A stretch of 14,054 nt of DNA from CBDCWT01 sp965223305 (GTDB taxonomy: Bacteria; Planctomycetota; Planctomycetia; Pirellulales; Pirellulaceae). Of this stretch, positions 6,178 to 14,054 are shown in pieces (position 1 is the stretch's first letter; each line of letters starts with the position of its first letter). Made by a program: the position numbers and the translations under genes. The DNA is taken from positions 1-14,054 of the forward strand of contig CBDCWT010000076.1 of NCBI GenBank assembly GCA_965223305.1, in the 5' to 3' direction. The notes under the pieces were generated by a model. It was not told the origin of the DNA. It saw only the letters and a list, made by a program, of their open reading frames with translations, and searched no databases.

Positions 6178-8278
6178 GTGGAAGCTCCAAAGACGACACT
6201 ATCTGAAAAGCCTCTCCAATCATGGAAGGAGATCGCCGCTTACTTGGAGCGGGATGTACGCACAGCCCACCGCTGGGAGCGGGAAGAAGGACTTCCGGTG
6301 CGACGTCACCGAATCGACGGTCGTTCGAGCGTTTACGCATTCCCAAGCGAGATTGATCGTTGGCGTGCTGCAAGAAAACCGCGGGTAGCAGAGATCGCGA
6401 AGGGCTCTCGCTTCAGCCGGCTCACACCCGCACTAGCAGGCGCATTTGCTCTCGCTGCACTCATTTGGCTGGTCAGCAGCAGTCCGATTCTCAATCCACC
6501 TGACCCTTTTGCGGAGGCGGCCCCTATCGCCGACGGGATCGCGTATCGGCAGGTCTGGGCCGACGAAAAGACTGAATTCTTCGGCCGCATCAGCTCAGAT
6601 GGACGCTACCTAACCCTCCCTGATTGGTCCACCGGCAACCTCGGCCTGCACGACTTGGAAGAGGGCACGACAAGACTGTTGACCGACGACGGTACTTGGC
6701 AGACCCCTCGTAGCTTCGCCTTCTATTCAGTCCTTTCTCCCGACAACAGCTATGTCGCTTATACCCAGTGTTGCCACGACGGAGACAAGTTTGAACTTCG
6801 GCTCACTCAAGTCGGCGAAGAAATTGCCACGCCCCGAACCTTGCTTAAGGATGAAGACATCACGTATGTCCAGCCTGCCGGGTGGACCCCAGGTGGGAAG
6901 GAAATCCTGGTGCAGGTAGCCCGCGTGGGCGGAACGAGTCAGCTCGCAATGGTCTCCGTTGAAGACAGCTCCCTTCGGGTGGTGAAGAGCCTAGATCGGC
7001 AAACGGCTAAGCACGTTACTCTCGCCGGACGGCGAGTGGATCGTCTACGAACTGGCTCAAGAAGTCGAATCGATCAATCGGGATATCTACATAATTGGCG
7101 CGGATGGTTCCCAGCACAGGTCTGTCGTGCGCCATTCCGCGGATGATCGCATCTTGGGATTCACGTCCGGGGGAGACCAGTTGCTCTTTAGCAGTGACCG
7201 GTTAGGCACCATCGATGTTTGGTCGCTAGCTCTCGAAGACGGACGGCCCTCTGGAGACCCCGTGCTTCTCAAGACGGAGTTGGGCCACTTCGTTTGGCGC
7301 ACAGGAATCACTGCAGACGGGAGGCTATTCCTTGGCAGGCAAATCGGCGGCAGTGACGTTTATCTATCTGAGTACGACCCCGGAACCGGGGCAATGCAGG
7401 GCAGGTCCCGACTCGTGAGCAAGACCTTTCAAGGACGGAGCGCTTCGCCTGCCTGGTCACCCGATGGATCGAAGATCGCTTATCTTGCCAGGCGCGACAG
7501 ATCGGCGGACTTCCTCGTTGGGAAAAGGGTTCTAGTTATTGAATCGGCCGGGGGAGCACCGCTGCGCGAGTTGGACCTCAGGCTGAACGTCGAAACTCGT
7601 CATTCGCTTGTCTGGTCGCCTAATGGAAGCCACGTCTTGGTCGAGGTGTGGGATTCCGAGGGTCGCTCGGGCCTTTGGAGGCCGATGCTGAGAGTGGACA
7701 CCTAAGGCTACTTGTACCGATGGAGCCCGATAGGAAGCCGTCAAACGGCGTCTATTCCCGCGATGGACAGAGCCTGTTCTACGTGCTCACCTCCAAACAT
7801 GTCTATGGGCAATCCACGAACGAGACCTTCAGAGCGGTGAGGATCGGGTTCTCCATCGCGGCCTGAAGAATGTTCGGTTCAGGCGTCTTGCTCTTTCGCC
7901 GGATGGCAACACACTCGCCCTGTTGAGCGGAAATGGCGTGTTTGAGGCAGTCTCTCTGCTATCGGTCGAAGGGGGAGAACTGAGAGAAGTCCTGCGGTTT
8001 GAGGATATCTCGCAGGGCAAGGAAGTCCGTGGTCTCACCTGGTCGCATGACAGTGAGCACTTGATCTACTCGCGTTACCCCGGTCGAGGGAACAGTCAGT
8101 CCTGTGGCGTTTACCGCTTGATGGCAGAGATCCGGAAACCATCGATCTGAAGACAGGCCGGTCGCCGAACCATTCGGTTCATCCCGAGGGCGGCAAGATC
8201 CTGTATGCCGAGGTCGACCTGCGATCAGAAATCTGGGCCCTTGAGAACCTCCTCGGCGCCGAACGGTCAAGGAGGTGA
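6178..8278 (+). pseudogene. Membrane-anchored HTH protein with TolB/PD40 beta-propeller repeats, four frameshifts
   Basis: As reconstructed, about 700 aa. An N-terminal MerR/excisionase-like winged helix (residues about 14-65, SWKEIAAYLERDVRTAHRWE) binds DNA, a single membrane helix follows (about 83-100, LAGAFALAALIWLV), then an extracytoplasmic beta-propeller with PD40-type repeats such as LSPDNSYVAY, AWSPDGSKIAY, VWSPNGSHVLV, ALSPDGNTLAL and VHPEGGKILYAE. The start is GTG 6178, nine bases after AGGAGG. The frame changes near 7012-7018 (before LSPDGEWIVYEL), 7680 (LWR to DAESGHLRLL), about 7815 (to RDLQSGEDRVLHRG) and about 8095 (to LWRLPLDGRDPET); the end is TGA 8276-8278. Such HTH-propeller fusions are common in Acidobacteria. 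A role as a transmembrane one-component regulator is inference. It may be intact if the indels are errors. Confidence 0.82.
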
Positions 8279-8283
8279 GAGCC

Positions 8284-8421
8284 TTGTTCCGAACAGTCGT
8301 GCGTGAAGTAACAGTTATCTGCGTCGAAGCGGCCGTGCTGGTCGCCTTGTCCGCAACCCTCGGACTCTCAGCTGCGGAGTACGGCCCGGACATCCGACGT
8401 CGCCCGAGCAATCGGAAGTAG
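8284..8421 (+). CDS. Possible small hydrophobic protein, 45 aa
   Basis: A TTG start at 8284 follows AAGGAGG (8269-8275) by eight bases; that Shine-Dalgarno overlaps the final codons and stop of the preceding gene. The product begins LFRTVVREVTVICVE, has a hydrophobic stretch (AAVLVALSATLGLSAA) that could be a signal or membrane segment, and ends in a basic tail (DIRRRPSNRK). I do not recognise it. The well-placed ribosome site is the main support. A chance ORF or the remnant of a longer secreted protein is equally possible. Confidence 0.3.
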   Translation: MFRTVVREVTVICVEAAVLVALSATLGLSAAEYGPDIRRRPSNRK

Positions 8422-8568
8422 CCCAAAGTGGACCGGGACTTACGTTACGGGTGATGTCCAGCGACAGTCCAGTTCAAAGTGGCACAGGGACATACCGTGG
8501 TAGCACGGACCAAACCAACGGCTTCGTAGTTTCTGCTCGCCCAGGGTTTTGGAAGGAGAACTGAACCG

Positions 8569-9478
8569 ATGACATTCCACGTGTTTACAACAGCATCGGC
8601 CGCTCTCATATCGATCTACAGCCTCAGCTGGTTGGCACAACCGTGCGCCGCGCAACAGCAACGTGCACCCGTCGCGGTCCAGCCAACTGCTGCGGGAATA
8701 ATGCAGAGTTATTCGTTCCCCGCCCGTGCCGAGGACCTCAAGCCGGGCGAATACTGGTACCGCCTAAAAAAGACCCATGGCGGCTCCTACGTGAAGAACG
8801 CCTACGATCTCGACGCCGTCCGATACGACTCCCACGAGGGGGTCTGGACACGCTATAACCCCGGGTGTCGATCCAAACGCAGACTGGCGGGAAACGAAAC
8901 CGTCAGACTGGATCGTCTACGGAAAGAGGGTCTACGCAATCGCTGATGGGGAGGTGTCGGGTTGCTGGCGAAACTTTCCGTACTTTCCGAAGGACCTACG
9001 GATCCCTGGGGAGGACGTAAGAATATCTCTTCTTCGGTGGGCGGGCGCACCCGAGTCGTACTTCACAGAGTCGTACATCAAATCCAAATCCATGCCTGGG
9101 GCCGGTAACCATGTCTGGATAGAACAGAGTGACGGATCCCGTACTCTTTACGGGCACTTCCAGCAGGGGACGGTTCCGGCCGCCGTCTGCCCGTTCTCGG
9201 AGACGCTCCCGCCACCCGGGGAGGGCGCGACCGAAGTACCCGAGGGCAGTCGGCCTAAGGTGAAACGCGGCCAGTACCTGGGGAGCGTGGGCACCACGGG
9301 CAATTCCGGCAACCCCCACCTCCACATCCAAATGGTGGAAAAGGACGCCGATATTCTAATCCCCTTCCACGGGGTTTCGGTTAAGGGCATCAATAACAAC
9401 TCCGATGCGCCTTCGGACTGGACTCACCTCAAGGGAGAGGTTCTGCCGCCTGGTCCGATCGCCATTTTGCCGGACTAG
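8569..9478 (+). pseudogene. Secreted M23-family (LytM-like) metallopeptidase, one frameshift
   Basis: About 300 aa once one frameshift is repaired. GGAAGGAG (8551-8558) precedes ATG 8569. Residues 1-28 look like a signal peptide (hydrophobic core, then QPCAAQQQ). The M23 zinc site is visible: His70 and an Asp (80 or 82) in THGGSYVKNAYDLD, then the AIADGEV strand, the LYGHF turn with its His, and HLH in GTTGNSGNPHLHIQM. The frame changes near 8863 in CCCCGGG: dropping one base joins RYNPG to VDPNADWRETKPSDW. M23 enzymes cut peptide cross-links of peptidoglycan outside the cytoplasm; some bind zinc only for scaffolding, but here the ligands look complete. It stands alone, 147 bases after the small ORF. 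The single homopolymer indel makes a sequencing error plausible. Confidence 0.85.
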
Positions 9479-9601
9479 TCGGAAGGGCTGCAGCGAAACC
9501 AGCCGTCAGCCGATACCTGGGCAGTTCAGGGACAAAGCCCCAATTCAGCCCTTTCTGAAATCACAGAACTTCAGGCCCCCGCGCTAACCCATCACCCGCC
9601 A

Positions 9602-9617
9602 AGCCCGTTCACGGGCT
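9602..9617. repeat. Hairpin AGCCCG-TTCA-CGGGCT
   Basis: Perfect six-base arms around TTCA, followed by GTGCCTTT. It lies 124 bases after the peptidase stop and may be a weak terminator or a dispersed intergenic repeat. The T run is poor. Confidence 0.4.
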
Positions 9618-9632
9618 GTGCCTTTAAATAGG

Positions 9633-9651
9633 CCAGGCGTTCCACGCCTGG
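9633..9651. repeat. Hairpin CCAGGCG-TTCCA-CGCCTGG
   Basis: Perfect seven-base arms with a five-base loop, 15 bases after the previous hairpin. The pair looks like a REP-type unit or tandem terminators. Confidence 0.4.
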
Positions 9652-9787
9652 TCCACTAGCCCCCAACACCCCACCCCAGGCCCCTTCCAGCGCCCTTACC
9701 CCACCCAGGCTTGAGCCACCACCCCCCGCAAGTCATGCCATCCCAGCCCTGAACCAGCCCCACCCCATGAGACAATAGATACAGAGC

Positions 9788-9880
9788 GGCGCATGTGAAT
9801 GCGCCAGCCCGCGCCAAAAGGCGGGCAACTCCCAACCGGCCGCGAATTCCCCATCGGAATCCGCGGCCGTTTCTATTTCC
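9788..9880 (+). ncRNA. Candidate structured leader RNA: three hairpins before the STGP gene
   Basis: Hairpin 1 is GGCGCAT-GTGA-ATGCGCC (9788-9805), perfect with a GNRA loop. Hairpin 2 (9807-9826) pairs GCCCGCGCC with GGCGGGC around AAAA with a two-base bulge. Hairpin 3 (9837-9869) has 14-base arms matching at 13 positions around CCATC, and is followed by TTTCTATTTCC like an intrinsic terminator. The coding start is 43 bases after hairpin 3, with AAAGGA before it. This could be an attenuator or riboswitch-like leader, or a separate small RNA with terminator. I cannot match it to a known RNA family. Confidence 0.4.
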
Positions 9881-9912
9881 GGGCGCAACCCGCCCAACAA
9901 AGGATCAATCCC

Positions 9913-10497
9913 ATGACCACCGAAAAACAAAAACAAGCCAGCCGCAACAACGCAAAACACTCCACCGGTCCCAAGACCGACGAGGGCAAACAGCGTTCCT
10001 CACAGAACGCTCTCAAACACGGGCTCTACGCCATCGAATCCGTCATCCCCGGAGAAGACCCCGCCGAATTCGACGATCTCTGCCACGAGTTCGGCGAGCG
10101 CTATCTTCCCGACTGCCCCTACGAACGCTCACTCGTTCGCCAAATGGCTGACGCCGAATGGCGTCTCCGCCGCATCACCCGCCTCGAGGCCGACTTCCTC
10201 AAAGCCGGCGTCGAACGCGAACGCGAAAAACACCACAGACTTTACGCCGGCCAGCCCGAACCCGACGAATCCCTGCTGCGCGGCCGCGCCCTGCAAACCC
10301 GCACCGTCGAACTCACCCGCTTCGAACGCTACGCCGCCCAACTCAGCCGCCGGCAACGCCAGGCCCACCAAGCCCTCATCGAATGCCGCAAACAAGAAAA
10401 CCAACAGCACGCCGCCACGGACACGGTCACCCACCGCCCGCCGATCGCAGGGACCCGGCCCGTCCCCCGCCCCGGACCCCTCCTGGCAACACGATGA
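9913..10497 (+). CDS. Conserved hypothetical protein, STGP-T-EGK/KHGLYA family
   Basis: An intact frame of 194 aa. The frame is open back to 9799, but that part is the hairpin leader, so I take ATG 9913, which follows AAAGGATC. The N terminus carries the signature NAKHSTGPKTDEGKQRSS then QNALKHGLYA. A charged, mainly helical middle follows (PYERSLVRQMADAEWRLRRITRLEADFL) and a second helical segment (ELTRFERYAAQLSRRQRQAHQAL); the end is proline-rich and looks disordered. Proteins with this signature are, to my knowledge, frequent and often multi-copy in Acidobacteria and some other phyla, without known function. Codons strongly favour C and A, in line with the C-rich surroundings. No signal peptide or membrane helix is seen. 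It has no co-directional neighbour. Confidence 0.75.
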   Translation: MTTEKQKQASRNNAKHSTGPKTDEGKQRSSQNALKHGLYAIESVIPGEDPAEFDDLCHEFGERYLPDCPYERSLVRQMADAEWRLRRITRLEADFLKAGVEREREKHHRLYAGQPEPDESLLRGRALQTRTVELTRFERYAAQLSRRQRQAHQALIECRKQENQQHAATDTVTHRPPIAGTRPVPRPGPLLATR

Positions 10498-11053
10498 CAT
10501 TTTTCAGGAACGAACCAAGGATCTTCCAAGTCGATTCAAATCAACCACATCCGACCCACCCGGCCAAGCCCCCTCCGACGAAACCGCCGCCTAGCCCCTC
10601 GTCGGAGCCCCGGCAACCAGCCCCAAGGAGCCGCCATAGAAACGTCACCCCCTGACAAAACCTGCCAATCTCTGCCACCCCGATCCGCCGCCCAGCCAAC
10701 CTGCGTCCACACCCCCCTCCATCAAACTCGGAGCCGCGCCCGTAAGGGTGCGTTGACCCAGTTTCCGCGGAGCCGCCGCAACACCGCCCTAGCACGGACC
10801 GTCGACAAACCAGAGATAACGCCACACCCCGACAAAACCCCGTCCTCACCCACCAACCCGTCCCAAGCCCCAACAAGACCTTCGGCAGTAAAACGGGGAA
10901 ATGGAGGCCCCGGCGGTCCTAGCAGCCACGAATCCGTGTTCGATGGTCGGTCGAAATCGGCCAGATCTCTATCAACGGCGAAGTGCTCATCCAGTCGTGC
11001 TGGGATGTGCCTGTTCCCGCTCTGCTCGCTCCACAGCGTACGCCACGATTTCT
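10498..11053. other. Intergenic, C-rich, no supported gene
   Basis: Between the STGP gene and the 3' end of the Nramp-like gene. Long open frames exist on both strands, but they are low-complexity, proline- or arginine-rich shadows. The C-over-G skew continues to about 10900 (10561-10620: 30 C, 15 G). A hairpin with a GTAA loop is listed separately. Confidence 0.55.
10735..10752 (+). repeat. Hairpin CGCGCCC-GTAA-GGGTGCG with GNRA loop
   Basis: Seven-base arms matching at six positions, the seventh being a G-U pair in RNA, around a GTAA loop. The surrounding GAGCCGCGCCCGTAAGGG resembles short dispersed repeats I associate with acidobacterial and planctomycete genomes; that is memory, not a search. 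Confidence 0.35.
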
Positions 11054-12554
11054 CTAGCCGCTCATTAGCTGTGTCCAGCGCTGGTGGAAGACGATGGTGG
11101 TGATTCCCATGAAGAAGATGAACGCGACTACTAGGCCGACTTGTAGATACCAAGGCAGGTGTAGTTCGCGGGGGAGTAAGTTGCGGTTGACATAGAGCGA
11201 GTGGGAGCGACGGGGGGGGGGATGAGGGTAACCCGAGGCCGATGTTGCGCAACGTCCCCGTGAAGATCGCAAGAACCAACGGGTTCGGCGTCAGCCGTAG
11301 GGCAATGAGCCCCCAGATGACATAGCCGAGCAGAATCGTGTAGTAGATGTTCCGTACCTGGTGGCCTTCGAGTTTGCGAGCGCGGGTGCTGCCTGTCCAG
11401 ATGACGTCGGTCCAGCGGCGCACGACGCCGTCGATGTCCGACATCTGGCCCGGTGCGAGGACGATAAAGCCGCAGAGCAACGTGAGATACCAATAGATCT
11501 CGCCCGAGCGGTCCGCGATACCGCGGGCGGTCATAGCGGCCGCCGCGTGGCCCTCGACCTCCGCACCCGGGATGAATTCAAGTGATAGAAGCGACGGCAA
11601 CGCCATCCCCAACACGCAGCCCACCGACCAAATGGCGACCTGATCGCGCACGATGTGGAGAATCCAGCCCTTCCAGCGCTTCAGGTTGCCTTCGCTGAGC
11701 GGGAATACTTTGCCGACGTGTGAGAGCCGGATCGTCTTGCCGCCCACCATGCTCGGGATCGCCCCGACGAGCGATCCCATGCCCCAACCCTTCTCGCGTG
11801 TGTAATTCGAGAAGTTCATGTTCGACAGGCCACCCGCGCCCGCGATGGCCGCGAACGCCGCTAGGGTGGCCCAATCGATCTCGGTGTCGGGAAGCTGACC
11901 GAACTTGACGAAGCCGCTGAAGATGTTCGCCCACGTCTTACCGCTGACCATGAACAGGCCAACGAACGTGAGATAGCCGAGCACGAGGACGAGCTTCGTC
12001 ACCATCATGCGTTCGATGGCGTTGTAGATCTTGCCGCCGAAGATCAGCGGGGGTGAGCACGCTCAGGAAAATCACGTAGCTCAAGGTGCGGACAAGCGAA
12101 TCGTCGCCCGCCCCCGGCAGGTGCCCGAGAATGACCGCCGCCAACGGCACCGCGGCGTTCGACGCGAGATACGGGAAGATCCCGCCCAGGTCGAGCATCA
12201 AATAGAACACGGCCCAAAACTTCGGGCCCGGCTGCGTGCGGAAGAATCCCAGGAAGATCGGCTCGCCCGTATAGAGCGTGTACCGCATGATCGAGAGGTT
12301 GTAGAAAACCTGGCAGGCGATGCTGATCGTTGCGATCCACATCAACGACCCGCCGTAGCGCGCTGTGACGATGGGACCAAACAGCCACTCGCCGCCGCCA
12401 ATGTTACTGCCGACCATGAGCACCCCGGGGCCGATGAGGGCGGTCCAGCTCTTGAGCGTGATGGCCGGGAGCTTGCGGCAGGTCCGCCTCTTCCCAGCGA
12501 GGGAAAGAAGCGAGCGGCCTTTTCGCGGACTTCCCGGTCTTGGTCCGTCGGCAT
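11054..12554 (-). pseudogene. Nramp-like metal-ion transporter, multiple frameshifts
   Basis: About 500 aa when repaired, with many membrane helices (e.g. LIGPGVLMVGSNIGGGEWLFGP, KLVLVLGYLTFVGLFMV, LQVGLVVAFIFFMGITTIVF). This is the Nramp superfamily of proton-coupled divalent metal transporters in the inner membrane. The usual first-helix DPGN is replaced by GGGE, so the substrate is uncertain. Likely start ATG 12554 (MPTDQDREVREKAARFF), without a clear ribosome site; the frame is open to 12626. The frame changes near 12505 and 12475 (FFPSL to WEEADLPQAP to AITLKSW), at about 12045-12050 (a C run, VLTP to LIFGGKIYNAIERMM) and in the 10-G run at 11212-11221, after which RSHSLYVNRNLLPREL leads to the stop at 11054. 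Homopolymer sites suggest errors as much as decay. Confidence 0.8.
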
Positions 12555-12655
12555 CCCGAAGATGGTACCAGACAGCACCGCCCGCAAACGTGTATGAGGC
12601 GCGTTTTTGATCGCCCATATGTGCAACGATTCACTGAAGGGCCGGACGAGCCTGT
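12555..12655. promoter_or_regulatory. Divergent intergenic region
   Basis: About 100 bases separate the diverging Nramp-like and glycosyltransferase genes, so both promoters should lie here or within the Nramp 5' end. I see no clear -35/-10 pair or operator. Confidence 0.4.
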
Positions 12656-13874
12656 ATGCTGAACCGCCGCTACATTGTCTTTGCCGTGTGTGCTCTTGCG
12701 GCTATCGGACTGAGCTATCACGCGTCGCAGTTCGCCATCGATTTCCAGGTCTATCGCTATGCGACAAACGCGGCTTTCTTCAACGACGGACCGCTCTATG
12801 GGCCGGATAGCGGTATTGGCTGGCCGATGCACTATCGGTATCCGCCCGTCTTTGTGTTCTTTTTCTATCCGCTGATTTGGCTCCCGGTCGAGGTCGGAGT
12901 TTTCGTCTGGACGCTGCTCAAGTGTGTCGTGCTAGTAGCGCTTGCGAGGGCGCTGAGCGAGGAGCTGAGACAAGAACTTGGTCCGCCGCATTGGCTCCTC
13001 GCGCTGTGCCTCGCGGGACCCCTATGTATTTATGGAGTTCCGTTATGGCAACGCACAGTTCTTCGTGTTTGCGCTGACGGCGGGGGCACTGCTCGAGGCT
13101 TCACGGAAACCGAAGTGGGCGGCGATCTTGTTGGGGCTCGCGACTGCCTTCAAGATCTGGCCGCTCTACTTCGTCCCGCTGTTGGCTATCCGGGGTAAGC
13201 GGCTTGTCGCGGTGGGAGCGCTACTGACCGCGATGGCCCTCATGCTGCTGCCGGCGTTCTACTTTGGATGGACACAGAACTTGAATCACTTACAGGGTTG
13301 GTATCAGCAGGAGTCGTCGGTTGCTGAAGACGCCGGCCGGCTTTGGTTCCCAAGTCAGTCGTTGCTCGGCGTGATGACGCGTCACCTCACCAACGTTGAC
13401 TACTCCGGTCAACCCGACCCGAACTATCCGGCGGTGAACTCGGCGTCGCTCGATCCGGAATCCGTATACACCTTTTGGCTGCTATTGACGGGGATTTGCT
13501 ACGGCGGGCTCTTGTGGCTTGCGAAGAAAACGCCCCCCGAACGCCTGCTGACCTCGTACGCCGTTGCATGGTGCGCGTTGCCGCTTTTGCAGCCCTACTC
13601 GCAGAAAACGATCGCTCTGGTCGTGTTGGTGTGGCCGGCGCTTGTTGCGGCGGCTTCGGTTGGACGATCCGCTCTGACTTGGCAGCGGACGCTGATTCTT
13701 ATCGCTGCCGTGATCAGCTTCGCTCAGATCTTCACACCGAGCCCGTACTCTCATCGACTGGTACAAGTCTTGGGACTTGACGCGCTGATCGGCGTCTTAC
13801 TTCTGGCGGGTCTGGTTGGAATTGTTCGGCGCCGGGCGGAGACGACCGAAGAAGCAATCTCAGCGGGCTCGTAG
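12656..13874 (+). pseudogene. GT87/DUF2029 polyprenyl-phosphate-sugar glycosyltransferase, one frameshift
   Basis: An integral membrane GT-C enzyme of about 405 aa, likely transferring a sugar (often mannose in this family) from a polyprenyl phosphate donor on the outer face of the membrane. Family marks are Asp29 in FAIDFQVYRYA, the PLYGP segment, HYRYPPVFVFFFYPL, GNAQFFVFALTAGALL, the FKIWPLYFVPLL helix and a late PYSQKTIALVVLVWP. The frame changes in the CCCC run at 13019-13022: with one C fewer, LCLAGP joins YVFMEFRYGNAQFF. The start ATG 12656 lacks a clear ribosome site but is the first in frame. The stop overlaps the end of the convergent gene by 15 bases. The sugar and acceptor cannot be told from sequence. 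Confidence 0.82.
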
Positions 13875-14054
13875 GTCGGTCAGACCCGCGAGACGCTCTA
13901 ACGCTTCTTCGTCGGCGAGGAACTGAGCTTCGGGCAATCTCATGCACCCGAGGTCGCAATGATGGCCCCGGAACATGCGACGGAACAGGTCATGCAGCCA
14001 ATGCTCGGCGCGGTAGGCGGATGTGAACATCTTCGCGATACACACACCGCCGCC
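13860..14054 (-). CDS. 3' end of an unidentified minus-strand gene (partial)
   Basis: The frame is open from the window edge to a stop at 13860. It encodes GGGVCIAKMFTSAYRAEHW, then LHDLFRRMFRGHHCDLGCM and a helical end (LADEEALERLAGLTDL). A GTG at 14045 could be a start, but with no ribosome site visible before the edge I treat it as a partial gene. It converges on the glycosyltransferase and overlaps its last codons. I do not recognise the family; the clustered Cys/His residues (HHCDLGC) might bind a metal, though this is too little to go on. It could also be a shadow frame. Confidence 0.3.
   Translation of the reverse strand, partial: GGGVCIAKMFTSAYRAEHWLHDLFRRMFRGHHCDLGCMRLPEAQFLADEEALERLAGLTDLRAR

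Larger units (their letters stand above)
9479..9787. other. Intergenic, strongly C-rich, with hairpins
   Basis: No gene is supported here. From about 9590 the plus strand becomes very C-rich and G-poor (9661-9720: 35 C, 8 G, 11 A and 6 T by my count). Two perfect hairpins are listed separately. Confidence 0.6.

Noticed and set aside
8422..8568. Inverted-looking GTGG/CCAC words upstream of the M23 gene as an operator
   Set aside because: No arm longer than about five bases and no symmetric spacing; not above chance.
10158..10655. Plus-strand Arg/Pro-rich frame overlapping the STGP gene
   Set aside because: It is a shadow of the C-rich strand; its composition (PPR/TRR repeats) reflects skew, and it has no ribosome site.
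10722..11211. C-terminal 160 residues of the long minus-strand frame after the Nramp-like helices
   Set aside because: The continuation past the 10-G run is low-complexity. The true end (RSHSLYVNRNLLPREL to the stop at 11054) is in the neighbouring frame.

Overview
The window (GC-rich, about 14 kb) looks like a chromosomal accessory region of a soil-type bacterium, most probably Acidobacteriota (Solibacter/Bryobacter-like). That is inferred from two protein types I associate with that phylum: a 'SWKEIAAYL..DVRT..RWE' helix-turn-helix protein fused to TolB/PD40 beta-propeller repeats (6178-8278), and a small protein with the 'NAKHSTGPKT.EGK..SSQNALKHGLYA' signature (9913-10497). No rRNA, tRNA or CRISPR array was seen.

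Left third (1-5770): two nested mobile elements. The outer one is an IS91-family (HUH, Y2 transposase) element on the minus strand. It has an accessory tyrosine recombinase gene (5718-4842) that overlaps the transposase gene start by ATGA. The transposase gene is split inside its zinc-binding motif (YNSC / ANRHCPKCQ) by a 3402-bp recombinase-in-trio (RIT) element (1251-4652, genes on +). The RIT carries three intact, translationally coupled tyrosine recombinases (ritA, ritB, ritC) and no cargo. Its ends are perfect 35-bp inverted repeats built from doubled 14-bp units. The left end also carries a 20-bp palindrome, and CGCAGG flanks the insert as a direct repeat. If the RIT were circularised, its joined ends would form one perfect 90-bp palindrome. 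This predicted junction is the most interesting structure in the window.

Middle (5.8-9.5 kb): a membrane-anchored HTH/PD40 regulator-like gene with four frameshifts, a possible 45-aa small ORF, and a secreted M23-type metallopeptidase gene with one frameshift.

Right part (9.5-14 kb): a strongly C-rich tract with several hairpins, including a three-hairpin candidate RNA leader in front of the intact 194-aa 'STGP' gene. Then come a minus-strand Nramp-like transporter gene with about four frameshifts, a divergent GT87/DUF2029 glycosyltransferase gene with one frameshift, and the 3' end of an unidentified minus-strand gene at the edge.

Caveat for the whole annotation: nearly every gene outside the RIT is broken by one or more small indels, often in homopolymers (10 G, CCCC, AAAA). 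These could be sequencing or assembly errors rather than true pseudogenes. I give one spanning entry per gene, labelled pseudogene, and name the positions where the frame changes.
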